Below the pieces are notes generated by a model. The model ran no database searches, was not told the DNA's origin, and saw nothing but the letters and a program-made list of their open reading frames with translations. A program made the translations under genes and the position numbers. Positions 26,503 through 33,549 of a DNA stretch of 64,000 nt are shown here, in pieces (the stretch's first letter is position 1; each line of letters starts with the position of its first letter). This DNA comes from a virus: IMG/VR virus record IMGVR_UViG_3300037042_006844, positions 239,565-303,564 of that record, one strand, 5' to 3'.

Positions 26503-26780
26503 CCGTTGGAAGCTATCAAGCATTCTATAACATGGTGAAAGATGACCAACCCGCCATTGGAAAGCCTCTTGGCGACTGTCTGCGTTCTTTGTCCGGCATT
26601 TGCGCATGTCGCAAACAGCAAAAAACTCAAAAATCCAACGAGTGTAACCAGCTTTACATTAACTTTGTAAAAACAAGTGGCGAAGCACTCAAAGAATACT
26701 TCGCCACGAAAACTACTGATGCTGAGATTTTATTTAGCCACGACTCGCATCATGAGATACTTAGACTGAAACTTAGGTAA
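26499..26780 (+). CDS. Small hypothetical protein at the end of the sugar cluster
   Basis: 93 aa, not recognised. Cysteine pairs (GICACRKQQ, NECNQ) and a helical C-terminal half (YINFVKTSGEALKEYFATKT); no signal or membrane segment. Overlaps the preceding gene by 4 nt and the convergent dNMP kinase by 8 nt. A CTATTTAT copy lies within the upstream gene about 25 nt before this ATG. Confidence 0.6.
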   Translation: MTVGSYQAFYNMVKDDQPAIGKPLGDCLRSLSGICACRKQQKTQKSNECNQLYINFVKTSGEALKEYFATKTTDAEILFSHDSHHEILRLKLR

Positions 26781-27435
26781 TCACTCCTATTGATTTGAGT
26801 GCTGTTTTTACGTGATCGATGATATACGGAGAGTTTCTCAATGATTCGGCAGTTGGACACTCATCGCTCACATCCACCCATTCAAACGCATAATCTGCTC
26901 TGGCTTTGACTTTTGGATTATTAAACTGTTCATGGTCGTTCGGTGCTGCGTCATATATTTTCACTGGAGTTGCGGTTGTAACGTGACGCTTGCTGGGTGC
27001 TGGACCCAATTTGAAACGAGTTATGTGAATCAATTTCCCCATCATTTTGTTTTGCACCCAGTAACACTCATCCTCTGGATAGCTATCATATCGAATATCT
27101 GTGATGATATCAAAATCAATCTCATTACTAACTGACGCTAGGTAATTAATTCGATCTTCTACTTTTTGGGTCCAATACTTACCATGCGTTAATTTTCGCA
27201 TCATGTCCCCATACGCAACCAATAGTGGACGAATGATATTTTTCTCCTTTGTATTTTCTGTGAATGCGGAGATTAGTGCTTTGTCAAAAATCAAATCTTT
27301 TAGATCACTTTTCAATTCGGTCGCCAATGCGTGTCGAGCAACCCTAAGACCACGTTCTTTGAGAATGTCGGCGGCGACAGTTGCAAACAAATCTTTGCCG
27401 CTTCTTGCAAGACCAGATATACCAATAATTTTCAT
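26773..27435 (-). CDS. Deoxynucleoside monophosphate kinase (T4 gp1-like)
   Basis: 220 aa from the ATG at 27435. A longer frame exists, but its first 20 codons are transposon left-end sequence, nearly identical to the frame in front of uvdE, so they are not part of the protein. The P-loop GISGLARSGKDLFA is at the N-terminus and is typical of dNMP kinases such as T4 gp1, which phosphorylate dNMPs to dNDPs; FDIITDIRYDSYPEDECYW resembles the DVR/lid region. In the ancestral arrangement its ATG followed the gp62 stop by 3 nt; element C now separates them. Confidence 0.82.
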   Translation of the reverse strand: MKIIGISGLARSGKDLFATVAADILKERGLRVARHALATELKSDLKDLIFDKALISAFTENTKEKNIIRPLLVAYGDMMRKLTHGKYWTQKVEDRINYLASVSNEIDFDIITDIRYDSYPEDECYWVQNKMMGKLIHITRFKLGPAPSKRHVTTATPVKIYDAAPNDHEQFNNPKVKARADYAFEWVDVSDECPTAESLRNSPYIIDHVKTALKSIGVIT

Positions 27436-27497
27436 ATTTTTGGAGGAAGGAAACCTCTTCGGCTTTAGCCAAGAGGAGGAATTCCGACCATTCAATT

Positions 27498-27527
27498 ATC
27501 TTAGCACAGTCTTCTTGGATTTGTCAA
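27498..27527 (-). promoter_or_regulatory. Outward promoter inside element C
   Basis: Minus strand: TTGACA (27522-27527), 18-nt spacer, TAAGAT (27498-27503), reading out of the element through the left-end hairpin into dNMP kinase. The GTTGACAAATC start is shared with element D. Confidence 0.6.
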
Positions 27528-27597
27528 CCACAAAAATAGTTTCTCTGTATGAAAGATTTTTTGTATCTTGGACGTTTTTAAGTGTATTTATATGTAG

Positions 27598-28758
27598 ATG
27601 AGCAAATTGACATACAACACAAAATTGATATTCAAGAGCGACGATGATAAAAATAATATCATTAAAATGCTTGAATCCCAACTGTTTGCATGGAATGAGT
27701 GCTCGAAAATCCAATTTACTCTTCCCAAAAACTCTATCATAGACCTGCATTCTAAGTTCTATTCTAGTTTTAGATTAAAAAATCCTAATATACCCTCCCA
27801 AGTCGTAATATCTGCCGAACAGTCAGTTCTGTCCTCGTTTAGATCGATTAAATCAAATAAGCAGAAGGTAAAAACTCCTCCGATTAAAAAGAATTTGTCA
27901 ATCCGACTTGATAAAAGGACATTCTCTTTTAAGAATGGGAAATTTAGCATAATAAGCCTTGGAAAGCGTATCAAATGTCATCCGCTAATCTTCCCCAAAC
28001 TTAAAGAGTATATGGATAAATATACATTTTGCGATCCACTTCTTTTCGTTCGAAACGGAGAAGTCCACATATCTTTAACATTTAATATTCCAGAAATTAA
28101 ATCTCAAAATAAACTTGCGGTTGGGGTCGATTTGGGGTGCGTTAACTTGGCGGCTACCAGTGAAGGAAGGCTGTATAAGGATAAATCATTTAACTCTAGG
28201 AAACGGCAATTGAGGTATCTTAAATCCGCTCTGAAATCGAAAGGCTCAAAGTCTTCCAGAAGGCATATTAATAAATTACATCATAAAGAACATAATATTA
28301 ATAAAAATTTGTCTCATAATTTAGCAAATAGGATCATTCAAGATACAGATGCCGACACGATTGTTCTTGAAAACCTCAAATCATTAAAAGTCAAAAAGCA
28401 TAAATATCAGAATAAAAATAGAATTTCTCAAATTCCAATTTTTGAATTGAGAAGAATAATTACCTATAAGGCACTCTTAAACGAGAAAACGGTTATTGTA
28501 GTAAATCCATCATACACAAGTCAAATTGACCATAGGACAGGCAAACTAGATGGCAAAAGAATTGGTGGTAGGTATATCGGAAAAGATGGTCAAATACTCC
28601 ATGCGGACGTAAATGCCGCTTGTAATATTGCCATTCGATCCAAACTCCCATGTTCAATAAAAAATTATTATACATGGCAGGCGACAGTCAATTCGCCAAT
28701 CGTATGTAAATCTTCTGGTTCGTCGGAAGTATTACAAGCACCTATCCCTTTAGGGTAG
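27598..28758 (+). CDS. tnpB: TnpB RNA-guided nuclease (type 2, no zinc finger)
   Basis: 386 aa. RuvC residues are present: AVGVDLGCVNLAA (first Asp), IVLENLKSLKVKKHKYQ (Glu), LHADVNAACNIA (last Asp). Unlike the type-1 protein, the region after NPSYTSQ reads IDHRTGKLDGKRIGG and has no CxxC pairs, so the zinc ribbon is absent. A bridge/lysine-rich helix (LKSALKSKGSKSSRRHINKL) is present. The C-terminal APIPLG and stop lie within the right-end hairpin. Homologous along its length to the copy at 31127 but well diverged, so the two are separate acquisitions or old duplicates. Confidence 0.9.
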   Translation: MSKLTYNTKLIFKSDDDKNNIIKMLESQLFAWNECSKIQFTLPKNSIIDLHSKFYSSFRLKNPNIPSQVVISAEQSVLSSFRSIKSNKQKVKTPPIKKNLSIRLDKRTFSFKNGKFSIISLGKRIKCHPLIFPKLKEYMDKYTFCDPLLFVRNGEVHISLTFNIPEIKSQNKLAVGVDLGCVNLAATSEGRLYKDKSFNSRKRQLRYLKSALKSKGSKSSRRHINKLHHKEHNINKNLSHNLANRIIQDTDADTIVLENLKSLKVKKHKYQNKNRISQIPIFELRRIITYKALLNEKTVIVVNPSYTSQIDHRTGKLDGKRIGGRYIGKDGQILHADVNAACNIAIRSKLPCSIKNYYTWQATVNSPIVCKSSGSSEVLQAPIPLG

Positions 28759-28772
28759 GTGTTGTTGACGTG

Positions 28773-29255
28773 TTAACTTTCAAATAATTTTTCAATTTCC
28801 GTTTCTGAATATCCGAATGATGAAACCAAAGAAACCAGTTCAGTGGTTCCGCGTTCAGTCTGAATAAGTAGTTTGTAATAATCGGATGCATCACCACTAC
28901 CTATTTGAAAATTTTTGCATATGCAACTCAATACAGTTGCCTCCACATCTTTGTTGCTTTTTTTGATGTATGGATAGAACCTATAGTCTTTCGGAATACA
29001 TTTGATAAGCAATTGATAAAACTGTTTGTCTGGTAAAACTTCCATGTATTTTGAGATGTAAGAGATTTCCTCGATGATTTTCGAATCCATGCTCAATACA
29101 CGCAGAATCATAAACTTGTTGAAAGTTTTACGTTCAGCTTCCGAAAACGTATCGTAATAATCTGGACTTTGAGCTTGTCGTATGTGTTTTACGTGATCAA
29201 ATAACCCTCTGGTTCTAACTACGTCGTCTTTCGACAGTGTTCCTTTTCGTTTCAT
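28773..29255 (-). CDS. 62: Clamp loader small subunit (T4 gp62-like)
   Basis: 160 aa (T4 gp62 is 187). The block KTFNKFMILRVLSMDSKIIE, then FYQLLIKCIPKDYRFYPYIK and VLSCICKNFQIGSGDASDYY, aligns in order and spacing with the conserved core of T4 gp62 (YSKFMVENALS, FNYLMAAVPRGKRYGKW, IIKLLAKRYQVNTNDAINYK) from memory of that protein. It completes the gp44/gp62 loader although encoded 25 kb away from gp44. Overlaps the upstream membrane-protein gene by 41 nt. Ends 3 nt before the right end of element C. Confidence 0.75.
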   Translation of the reverse strand: MKRKGTLSKDDVVRTRGLFDHVKHIRQAQSPDYYDTFSEAERKTFNKFMILRVLSMDSKIIEEISYISKYMEVLPDKQFYQLLIKCIPKDYRFYPYIKKSNKDVEATVLSCICKNFQIGSGDASDYYKLLIQTERGTTELVSLVSSFGYSETEIEKLFES

Positions 29256-29634
29256 TGCTAGTCATTCTAACACGGCGTTTCAATTCCGCAAGGTCTTTAA
29301 TCATCTGGGTGCGTTCGGTGTTGATAAATTCAAATGCATCCGTTATAGTTTCGAAGATTTTTGTTGTTTCAGCTTTATGCCCTTCGATTCCCTTTGCATT
29401 TACCGTGTCGTTTGTATCGCACAATTGTTTGTGTGCTTCCAAATCTTTATGCAACCCCACCAAATCACTGTTAAATTGTGCCTCCATTGCTTTGGAAGCC
29501 TTATCCAATTGATTTTGTTGTTCAAACTTCGTCTGCATTGGTTTAATCCAACTGCGATAAACAAAGAAAAGCGTGGCTCCCAGTGATAGGAGCCACGCTG
29601 CAACAACAATTAGAATTGTTGTTTGTGCAGTCAT
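29215..29634 (-). CDS. Membrane-anchored coiled-coil protein
   Basis: 139 aa. One N-terminal transmembrane helix (ILIVVAAWLLSLGATLFFVY, residues ~7-26) followed by an ~85-residue helical, coiled-coil-like domain and a very basic tail (KRRVRMTSNETKRNTVERRR). The topology recalls i-spanins or inner-membrane anchors, but a lysis role is not supported by neighbouring genes. Overlaps gp62 by 41 nt, so it could be translationally coupled to it. Confidence 0.65.
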   Translation of the reverse strand: MTAQTTILIVVAAWLLSLGATLFFVYRSWIKPMQTKFEQQNQLDKASKAMEAQFNSDLVGLHKDLEAHKQLCDTNDTVNAKGIEGHKAETTKIFETITDAFEFINTERTQMIKDLAELKRRVRMTSNETKRNTVERRRS

Positions 29635-29642
29635 AGCTTGAG

Positions 29643-29846
29643 TTAGGCTTTATAACCTGCTGCAAGAACTTCACGCAGTGCTCGAATCTGGCGACCATTG
29701 AGATCGAGCCGAGTTTGCCCAGCGCGAAGCGTCAAACGTGCCGCCTTCTTGGTTCCGGGCATTGGGGTCGAGAGGTAAACTTCAACGCCAGTTGAATTGT
29801 GTCCGACGAATTTGGTCTTGTTCTTGCTATTCTTACGCGTATACAT
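29643..29846 (-). CDS. Small basic hypothetical protein
   Basis: 67 aa, basic (MYTRKNSKNKTKFVGHNSTG, then ALREVLAAGYKA), not recognised. First gene of the operon running through the coiled-coil protein and gp62. A promoter lies at 29909-29936, leaving a ~60-nt leader. Confidence 0.65.
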   Translation of the reverse strand: MYTRKNSKNKTKFVGHNSTGVEVYLSTPMPGTKKAARLTLRAGQTRLDLNGRQIRALREVLAAGYKA

Positions 29847-29908
29847 ATGTATGTGTCCTTTAGTTTTGTGTTTTTTTGTTTTCGTTAGTTGTTCGCTAAC
29901 TTGATATC

Positions 29909-29936
29909 AATTTACACCCGAATCTTTGACTGTCAA
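29909..29936 (-). promoter_or_regulatory. Promoter for the 29846-gp62 operon
   Basis: Minus strand: TTGACA (29931-29936), 16-nt spacer, TAAATT (29909-29914). The GTGTAAATTG context is shared with the gp32 promoter at 47478-47506. Confidence 0.6.
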
Positions 29937-29951
29937 CAGGTTACACTTTTT

Positions 29952-30974
29952 TTAATTTTCGAGTGGCAACTCGCGCAGTAAATATTCATGACAGTTTTTA
30001 GCCATCTGAACATATGCATCGGAAAATTTGTTGGGCTTAGTTCCCTCTTGGAACAGAACGTGATTTTCAATCACCATTTCAAAAAAGTTTATAGCGTAAT
30101 CTTTGAGTTTGAATTCAAACTCCAAATCAACGTCGAGGTCCACAAATTCAACTGGGAATTTTAATGGCGTGTCGCGATGGCTACGCTTGTCGATACCAAA
30201 CTCACCTCTACTTTCACTATAATGAAACAACGGGCGATACTTGCCCCACGACGACATAGCCAACGCAACTGCATTTTTAGCAGAAAGATGACCTGGGTTG
30301 CATTTATGATGTAAATTGTCGTAAGTGATTGGTATGCCGATACGTTGATGAATATGCTCGTAAAGCTGCTCAACATTCCAACTATTGGGCTTGTCCTCGT
30401 TCTCCAGAACCAAACGACTCTGAACACCCTCAGAAAGCGTTTTATACGCCTCTATAAAGCGTTTGGCGATATCGGGGAGTGATCCCTTGAAACAATTCAT
30501 GTGAATGTTTATAGGGGCATTGTAAGAGCGCGGCAGGCCCATTCTGTCCATAAGCAAAGCGTGATGCTCCAATTCCACTAATGATTTGGCAGCTACAGAA
30601 GGGTTTGCGCTGGCTGGGACCACAAACTGGTCGGGGTGCATACTGCACCTGATACTGTTATTTGCAATAGTTTGCGCAATGTCTGCAAATGTGGCGTTGA
30701 TGAGTGCCTTGTCTGGAAGAACGTCGAAGCTAAGATTAGCATCTGGTAGAGTCGCTAAAGGAAACAGACTGCTGCTGATGCGATAGTTCCAATTATTGGC
30801 AATACAATGTTTAATCGTATCGTGCGTCAGATCCAAATTATTAACAACCCGACTACTTAATATCGATAATGCTTTGGTGCGCTCCAATGCCAAAAACCGT
30901 GTTTTGGTCATTGTGCTGGCTCTACGCCCAGATTTTTGCAGTTCGAGTGATATACAACAGAGACTTTTTTTCAT
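29952..30974 (-). CDS. uvdE: UV-damage endonuclease (UvdE/UVDE family)
   Basis: 340 aa from the ATG at 30974; the 20 codons upstream in frame are transposon left-end sequence and are excluded. TIM-barrel UVDE features are visible: SLCCISLELQ, then IRCSMHPDQFVVPASANP, INIHMNCFKGS, RLVLENEDKPNSWNVEQLYE (metal-binding Glu), GIPITYDNLHHKCNP and LFHYSESRGE. Family members nick DNA 5' of UV photoproducts and other lesions to start repair. Its native promoter (32311-32338) is now on the far side of element D, 1.3 kb away. Confidence 0.92.
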   Translation of the reverse strand: MKKSLCCISLELQKSGRRASTMTKTRFLALERTKALSILSSRVVNNLDLTHDTIKHCIANNWNYRISSSLFPLATLPDANLSFDVLPDKALINATFADIAQTIANNSIRCSMHPDQFVVPASANPSVAAKSLVELEHHALLMDRMGLPRSYNAPINIHMNCFKGSLPDIAKRFIEAYKTLSEGVQSRLVLENEDKPNSWNVEQLYEHIHQRIGIPITYDNLHHKCNPGHLSAKNAVALAMSSWGKYRPLFHYSESRGEFGIDKRSHRDTPLKFPVEFVDLDVDLEFEFKLKDYAINFFEMVIENHVLFQEGTKPNKFSDAYVQMAKNCHEYLLRELPLEN

Positions 30975-31036
30975 ATTTTTGGAGGAAGGAAACCTCTTCG
31001 GCTTTAGCCAAGAGGAGGAATTCCGACCATGCATTT

Positions 31037-31065
31037 AATATAATACATATTCTCCGATTTGTCAA
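31037..31065 (-). promoter_or_regulatory. Outward promoter inside element D
   Basis: Minus strand: TTGACA (31060-31065), 17-nt spacer, TATATT (31037-31042), directed through the left-end hairpin into uvdE, presumably replacing the native promoter displaced by the element. Confidence 0.65.
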
Positions 31066-31126
31066 CATTAAAAATATTTTTCATTATTTTTCAACTTTTT
31101 GTATTTCAAGTGTATACTTATATGAA

Positions 31127-32293
31127 GTGATAAGCTATAATACACAACTTTTAATGAAAACTCAAGATGACTTTGATAATCTCAAGTCAATTCTTGATAT
31201 GCATAAAATTGTGTTTAATTTCGCTTCAAATCTACAATTCAATGAATTAAAAAATAGTTTAGTTGTTTTACATTCAAAAGTCTATTACAATATTCGTAAA
31301 CAATATCCAAACATTCCATCTCAAGTCATAATCAAAGCTGAACAGGAATGCCTGTCAAGTTATAAAACTACTAAATCTAATAAACATAAATTGAAGAAGC
31401 CGATTGAGAAAAAGAATCTCTCAGTGAGATTGGATAAAAGACTTTATTCCAAAAATAAAGATGATAAATACTCTATTCGTATAACGTCTGCGGTTGGAAG
31501 ACAGTCGTATAAATTTGTAGTATATCACAAATTAAAAGAGTTGTTGGATAAGTATGAGTATGCGGACCCATTGATTTATGAAAATGGTGGCAAATTATTT
31601 ATATCATTTTGTTTTGATACTAAACCAAAAGACAAAATCAAGCAAAAATTAGCTTTAGGAGTTGATATCGGAATTCGTCGTAGTGTTGCTTGTAGCGACG
31701 GAAGAATCGTTATTGATAGAAAATTTAATGGTGACAAACGCAAGTTAAGGCATCTGAAAGATGCCCTAAAATCAAAAGGATCAAAGTCTACCAGAAGACA
31801 TCTTAGTAAATTGAGACGCAAAGAGCACAACAAAAACAAAAACCAAACTCATCTTGTTGCCAATGAAGTTTTGAGAACAAAAGCAGACACCATCGTTCTT
31901 GAAAATCTAAAAGGCATAAAGAAAAAGAAACACAAATATCAAAATAAGCGTTCAATTGGACAAGTTCCAATGTTTGAATTTCGCAGAGTAATAACCTATA
32001 AGGCAGAGAACCAAGGTAAGACGGTTCTACTAGTTCGCCCTTATTACACATCACAAACTGATTGCGTAACTGGCAATCGTGAAGGTGAAAGAAGAGGTTG
32101 TAGATTTTACTCTAAGAATGGGCTTATTTATGATGCGGACATCAATGCTGCAATCAATATTGCAAAACTGTCCAAACTTCCCGTATCACAGACTAATTAT
32201 CTGACTTATGGGCAGGCACTCGTCAACGTGCCAATCGTATGTAAATCTTCTGCTAGTAGGGAAGTATTACAAGCCCCTATGGCTTTAGCCTAG
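31127..32293 (+). CDS. tnpB: TnpB RNA-guided nuclease (type 2, no zinc finger)
   Basis: 388 aa from a GTG at 31127, chosen because the next residues (ISYNTQLLMKTQDDF) align with the start of the related protein at 27598 (LTYNTKLIFKSDDD). An ATG at 31154 is the alternative; the upstream ATG at 31122 is out of frame. RuvC residues: LGVDIGIRRSVAC (Asp), IVLENLKGIKKKKHKYQ (Glu), YDADINAAINIA (Asp). As in the 27598 copy, the zinc-ribbon CxxC pairs are missing (YTSQTDCVTGNREGE). The stop lies in the right-end hairpin (32274-32296). Confidence 0.88.
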   Translation: MISYNTQLLMKTQDDFDNLKSILDMHKIVFNFASNLQFNELKNSLVVLHSKVYYNIRKQYPNIPSQVIIKAEQECLSSYKTTKSNKHKLKKPIEKKNLSVRLDKRLYSKNKDDKYSIRITSAVGRQSYKFVVYHKLKELLDKYEYADPLIYENGGKLFISFCFDTKPKDKIKQKLALGVDIGIRRSVACSDGRIVIDRKFNGDKRKLRHLKDALKSKGSKSTRRHLSKLRRKEHNKNKNQTHLVANEVLRTKADTIVLENLKGIKKKKHKYQNKRSIGQVPMFEFRRVITYKAENQGKTVLLVRPYYTSQTDCVTGNREGERRGCRFYSKNGLIYDADINAAINIAKLSKLPVSQTNYLTYGQALVNVPIVCKSSASREVLQAPMALA

Positions 32294-32310
32294 GGGTAGT
32301 TGACTCTCCG

Positions 32311-32338
32311 AATATACCACGTTCTATAAAAATGTCAA
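32311..32338 (-). promoter_or_regulatory. Displaced native promoter of uvdE
   Basis: Minus strand: TTGACA (32333-32338), 16-nt spacer, TATATT (32311-32316), then CGGAGA running directly into element D. Without the element the uvdE ATG would follow 6 nt after the -10 box. Confidence 0.7.
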
Positions 32339-32740
32339 TTAGGCACTTCCGCTGATAAACGAGCCTGTGGCGCAACAATTAATGCCCAGAATAGGACAGA
32401 AATATCCCAGTAGTTTCCATGTTGCTGGACCCGCTGCCGTTTTGACCCAAGATGCCTTTTTATTGATGCCTTGAGCCAATACGTATGAAGTTTGTCTGGT
32501 GAGATTTGGAAATTGATCACTCAACGAATTGAAATCAGCGTCGCTATTGTTACGATAATAAATGGTGTTATCGTTTTTTATCAACAAATCCCCAGGGTCG
32601 CCAGTGAAAATACCGTTCGGACTCGCATCGACTTCTTTGTTTGACCTAGCCTTTTGGGCAAACTGCGTCAATTTAGATACGAACTGTTGGTATCGATCTG
32701 CGAACGTATAGTTTACTGATGGATTTTTACTTTTGCCCAT
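32339..32740 (-). CDS. Hypothetical protein, possible virion component
   Basis: 133 aa, not recognised. The middle reads like a bead-and-loop structural protein (GIFTGDPGDLLIKNDNTIYY, then TSYVLAQGINKKASWVKTA); the last 30 residues are hydrophobic (LLGYFCPILGINCCATGSFI). The start is preceded by CTATTTAT (32752-32759), a motif also found before tail genes, so late expression is possible. Confidence 0.6.
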   Translation of the reverse strand: MGKSKNPSVNYTFADRYQQFVSKLTQFAQKARSNKEVDASPNGIFTGDPGDLLIKNDNTIYYRNNSDADFNSLSDQFPNLTRQTSYVLAQGINKKASWVKTAAGPATWKLLGYFCPILGINCCATGSFISGSA

Positions 32741-32751
32741 GTGTTTACCTT

Positions 32752-32759
32752 ATAAATAG
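32752..32759 (-). promoter_or_regulatory. CTATTTAT motif upstream of the 32740 gene
   Basis: Coding-sense CTATTTATA, 11 nt before the ATG at 32740. On the plus strand the same bases read TATAAATAG, a T4-late-type sequence pointing to the gene at 32834, so the orientation of function is ambiguous. Confidence 0.35.
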
Positions 32760-32833
32760 TAAAAATCTCATCTTCCAACCGCATCAATACAAAGTTTTTT
32801 CCAGACTATCTATATTTATGCATAGATAATATC

Positions 32834-33073
32834 ATGCAGTTAAAAAAACTCAATCCAGCCGAAACAACGTTTTATGTGTTTGAAACGTCCAGCACAACAT
32901 TCAGCCTTTTTGATAGTCAGCTGGATGTTGCTATTTATTATGGAAGCTGGAACATGTGCGAAGGCTTGATTAAAAATATAAAAAAGCACATGAAATCTGC
33001 TTCGATCCTCTACTACACAAAAAACAAAAGCGGAACTCTTGTTTCAGAGTCCGCTTGGTCACACAAAGCTTGA
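32834..33073 (+). CDS. Small hypothetical protein
   Basis: 79 aa (MQLKKLNPAETTFYVFETSS...). Not recognised. Lone plus-strand gene between two minus-strand genes. Its last ~15 codons coincide with a hairpin that is a good terminator for the opposite-strand gene at 33089, which makes the true C-terminus or even the gene less certain. Confidence 0.5.
   Translation: MQLKKLNPAETTFYVFETSSTTFSLFDSQLDVAIYYGSWNMCEGLIKNIKKHMKSASILYYTKNKSGTLVSESAWSHKA
33028..33056 (-). terminator. Rho-independent terminator of the 33089-33463 gene
   Basis: On the minus strand AAGCGGACTCT pairs with AGAGTTCCGCTT (one bulge) and is followed by TTGTTTTTTG. It overlaps the 3' end of the plus-strand frame 32834-33073. Confidence 0.65.
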
Positions 33074-33088
33074 AGCTTTATATCGAGG

Positions 33089-33463
33089 TTAGACTGTGAC
33101 GGATGTTGGTTTTGAAAGGACCGTTGCAATGTTTGGCACAGCAACAGAATCGACTTCGGGTGTTTGAATATTCATAACATTGATACTCAATGCGGATTTG
33201 AGAAGCACACCTCTACTCTTGGCATCCGCAATATGCTCTTGAGTGATGGGACCATGCACCATAACGATGCGGGGACGACCTTTACCGTTTGGTAAATACC
33301 CAAGCTCATTCACAATTGCTTCTCGAACGGCATTTTTAATCCGAACCCGCAACGTAATGTTGACGAAATCGGGATTTGCCGTATGACAATCCTCGACAGT
33401 AAAAAGGTTTTTGGGCCAATTCACTGTGAGTCCAGTTTTGTTTTTTCTATCAGTTTTCTTCAT
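33089..33463 (-). CDS. Hypothetical protein with strong early promoter
   Basis: 124 aa, not recognised. Basic N-terminus (MKKTDRKNKTGLTVNWPKNL), a possible DNA/RNA-binding stretch LGYLPNGKGRPRIVMVHGPI, and a low-complexity Thr/Val-rich end. Has the best sigma70 consensus promoter in the window (33521-33549) and its own terminator, so it is probably an independently and highly expressed early gene. Confidence 0.65.
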   Translation of the reverse strand: MKKTDRKNKTGLTVNWPKNLFTVEDCHTANPDFVNITLRVRIKNAVREAIVNELGYLPNGKGRPRIVMVHGPITQEHIADAKSRGVLLKSALSINVMNIQTPEVDSVAVPNIATVLSKPTSVTV

Positions 33464-33520
33464 ATTTTGTCCGTTTGTTTGTTTGTTTTTACTTTGTGTT
33501 AAGTAAAGTCTACTTTCTAA

Positions 33521-33549
33521 ATTATATCACCCAAATGCTTAATTGTCAA
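33521..33549 (-). promoter_or_regulatory. Consensus sigma70 promoter
   Basis: Minus strand: TTGACA (33544-33549), 17-nt spacer, TATAAT (33521-33526): a perfect match to the bacterial consensus. It lies across the 3' end of the VWA gene and drives the gene starting at 33463 after a ~50-nt leader. Confidence 0.85.

Larger units (their letters stand above)
27436..28769 (+). mobile_element. IS605-type TnpB element (element C), inserted at a start codon
   Basis: 1334 bp. Left end from 27436 (ATTTTTGGAGGAAGG) with hairpin 27454-27476; right end with hairpin 28739-28761 and terminal TTGAC (28765-28769). Insertion is directly 3' of TTTTCAT, the complement of the dNMP kinase start ATGAAAA. Removing the element leaves gp62 stop TAA, CAC, then ATG, i.e. 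a compact two-gene operon. It carries TnpB alone, no TnpA. The left-end segment is almost identical to those of elements A and D. Confidence 0.88.
30975..32304 (+). mobile_element. IS605-type TnpB element (element D), inserted at a start codon
   Basis: 1330 bp. Left end from 30975 (ATTTTTGGAGGAAGG) with hairpin 30993-31015, right end with hairpin 32274-32296 and terminal TTGAC (32300-32304). It follows TTTTTTTCAT, the complement of the uvdE start ATGAAAAAA. The reconstructed empty site places a TTGACA-16-TATATT promoter 6 nt before the uvdE ATG, the same leaderless arrangement as at the clamp gene, which is strong support for these boundaries. Confidence 0.88.

Noticed and set aside
27436-27495. 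N-terminal extension MNGRNSSSWLKPKRFPSSKN of dNMP kinase
   Set aside because: The same 20 codons (one residue different) precede uvdE; they are translated transposon left end, not protein. Starts at 27435 and 30974 are used instead.
30869-31126. Long N-terminus of the 31127 TnpB
   Set aside because: The first 86 codons run through uvdE antisense and the left-end hairpin and have no counterpart in the related TnpB at 27598.
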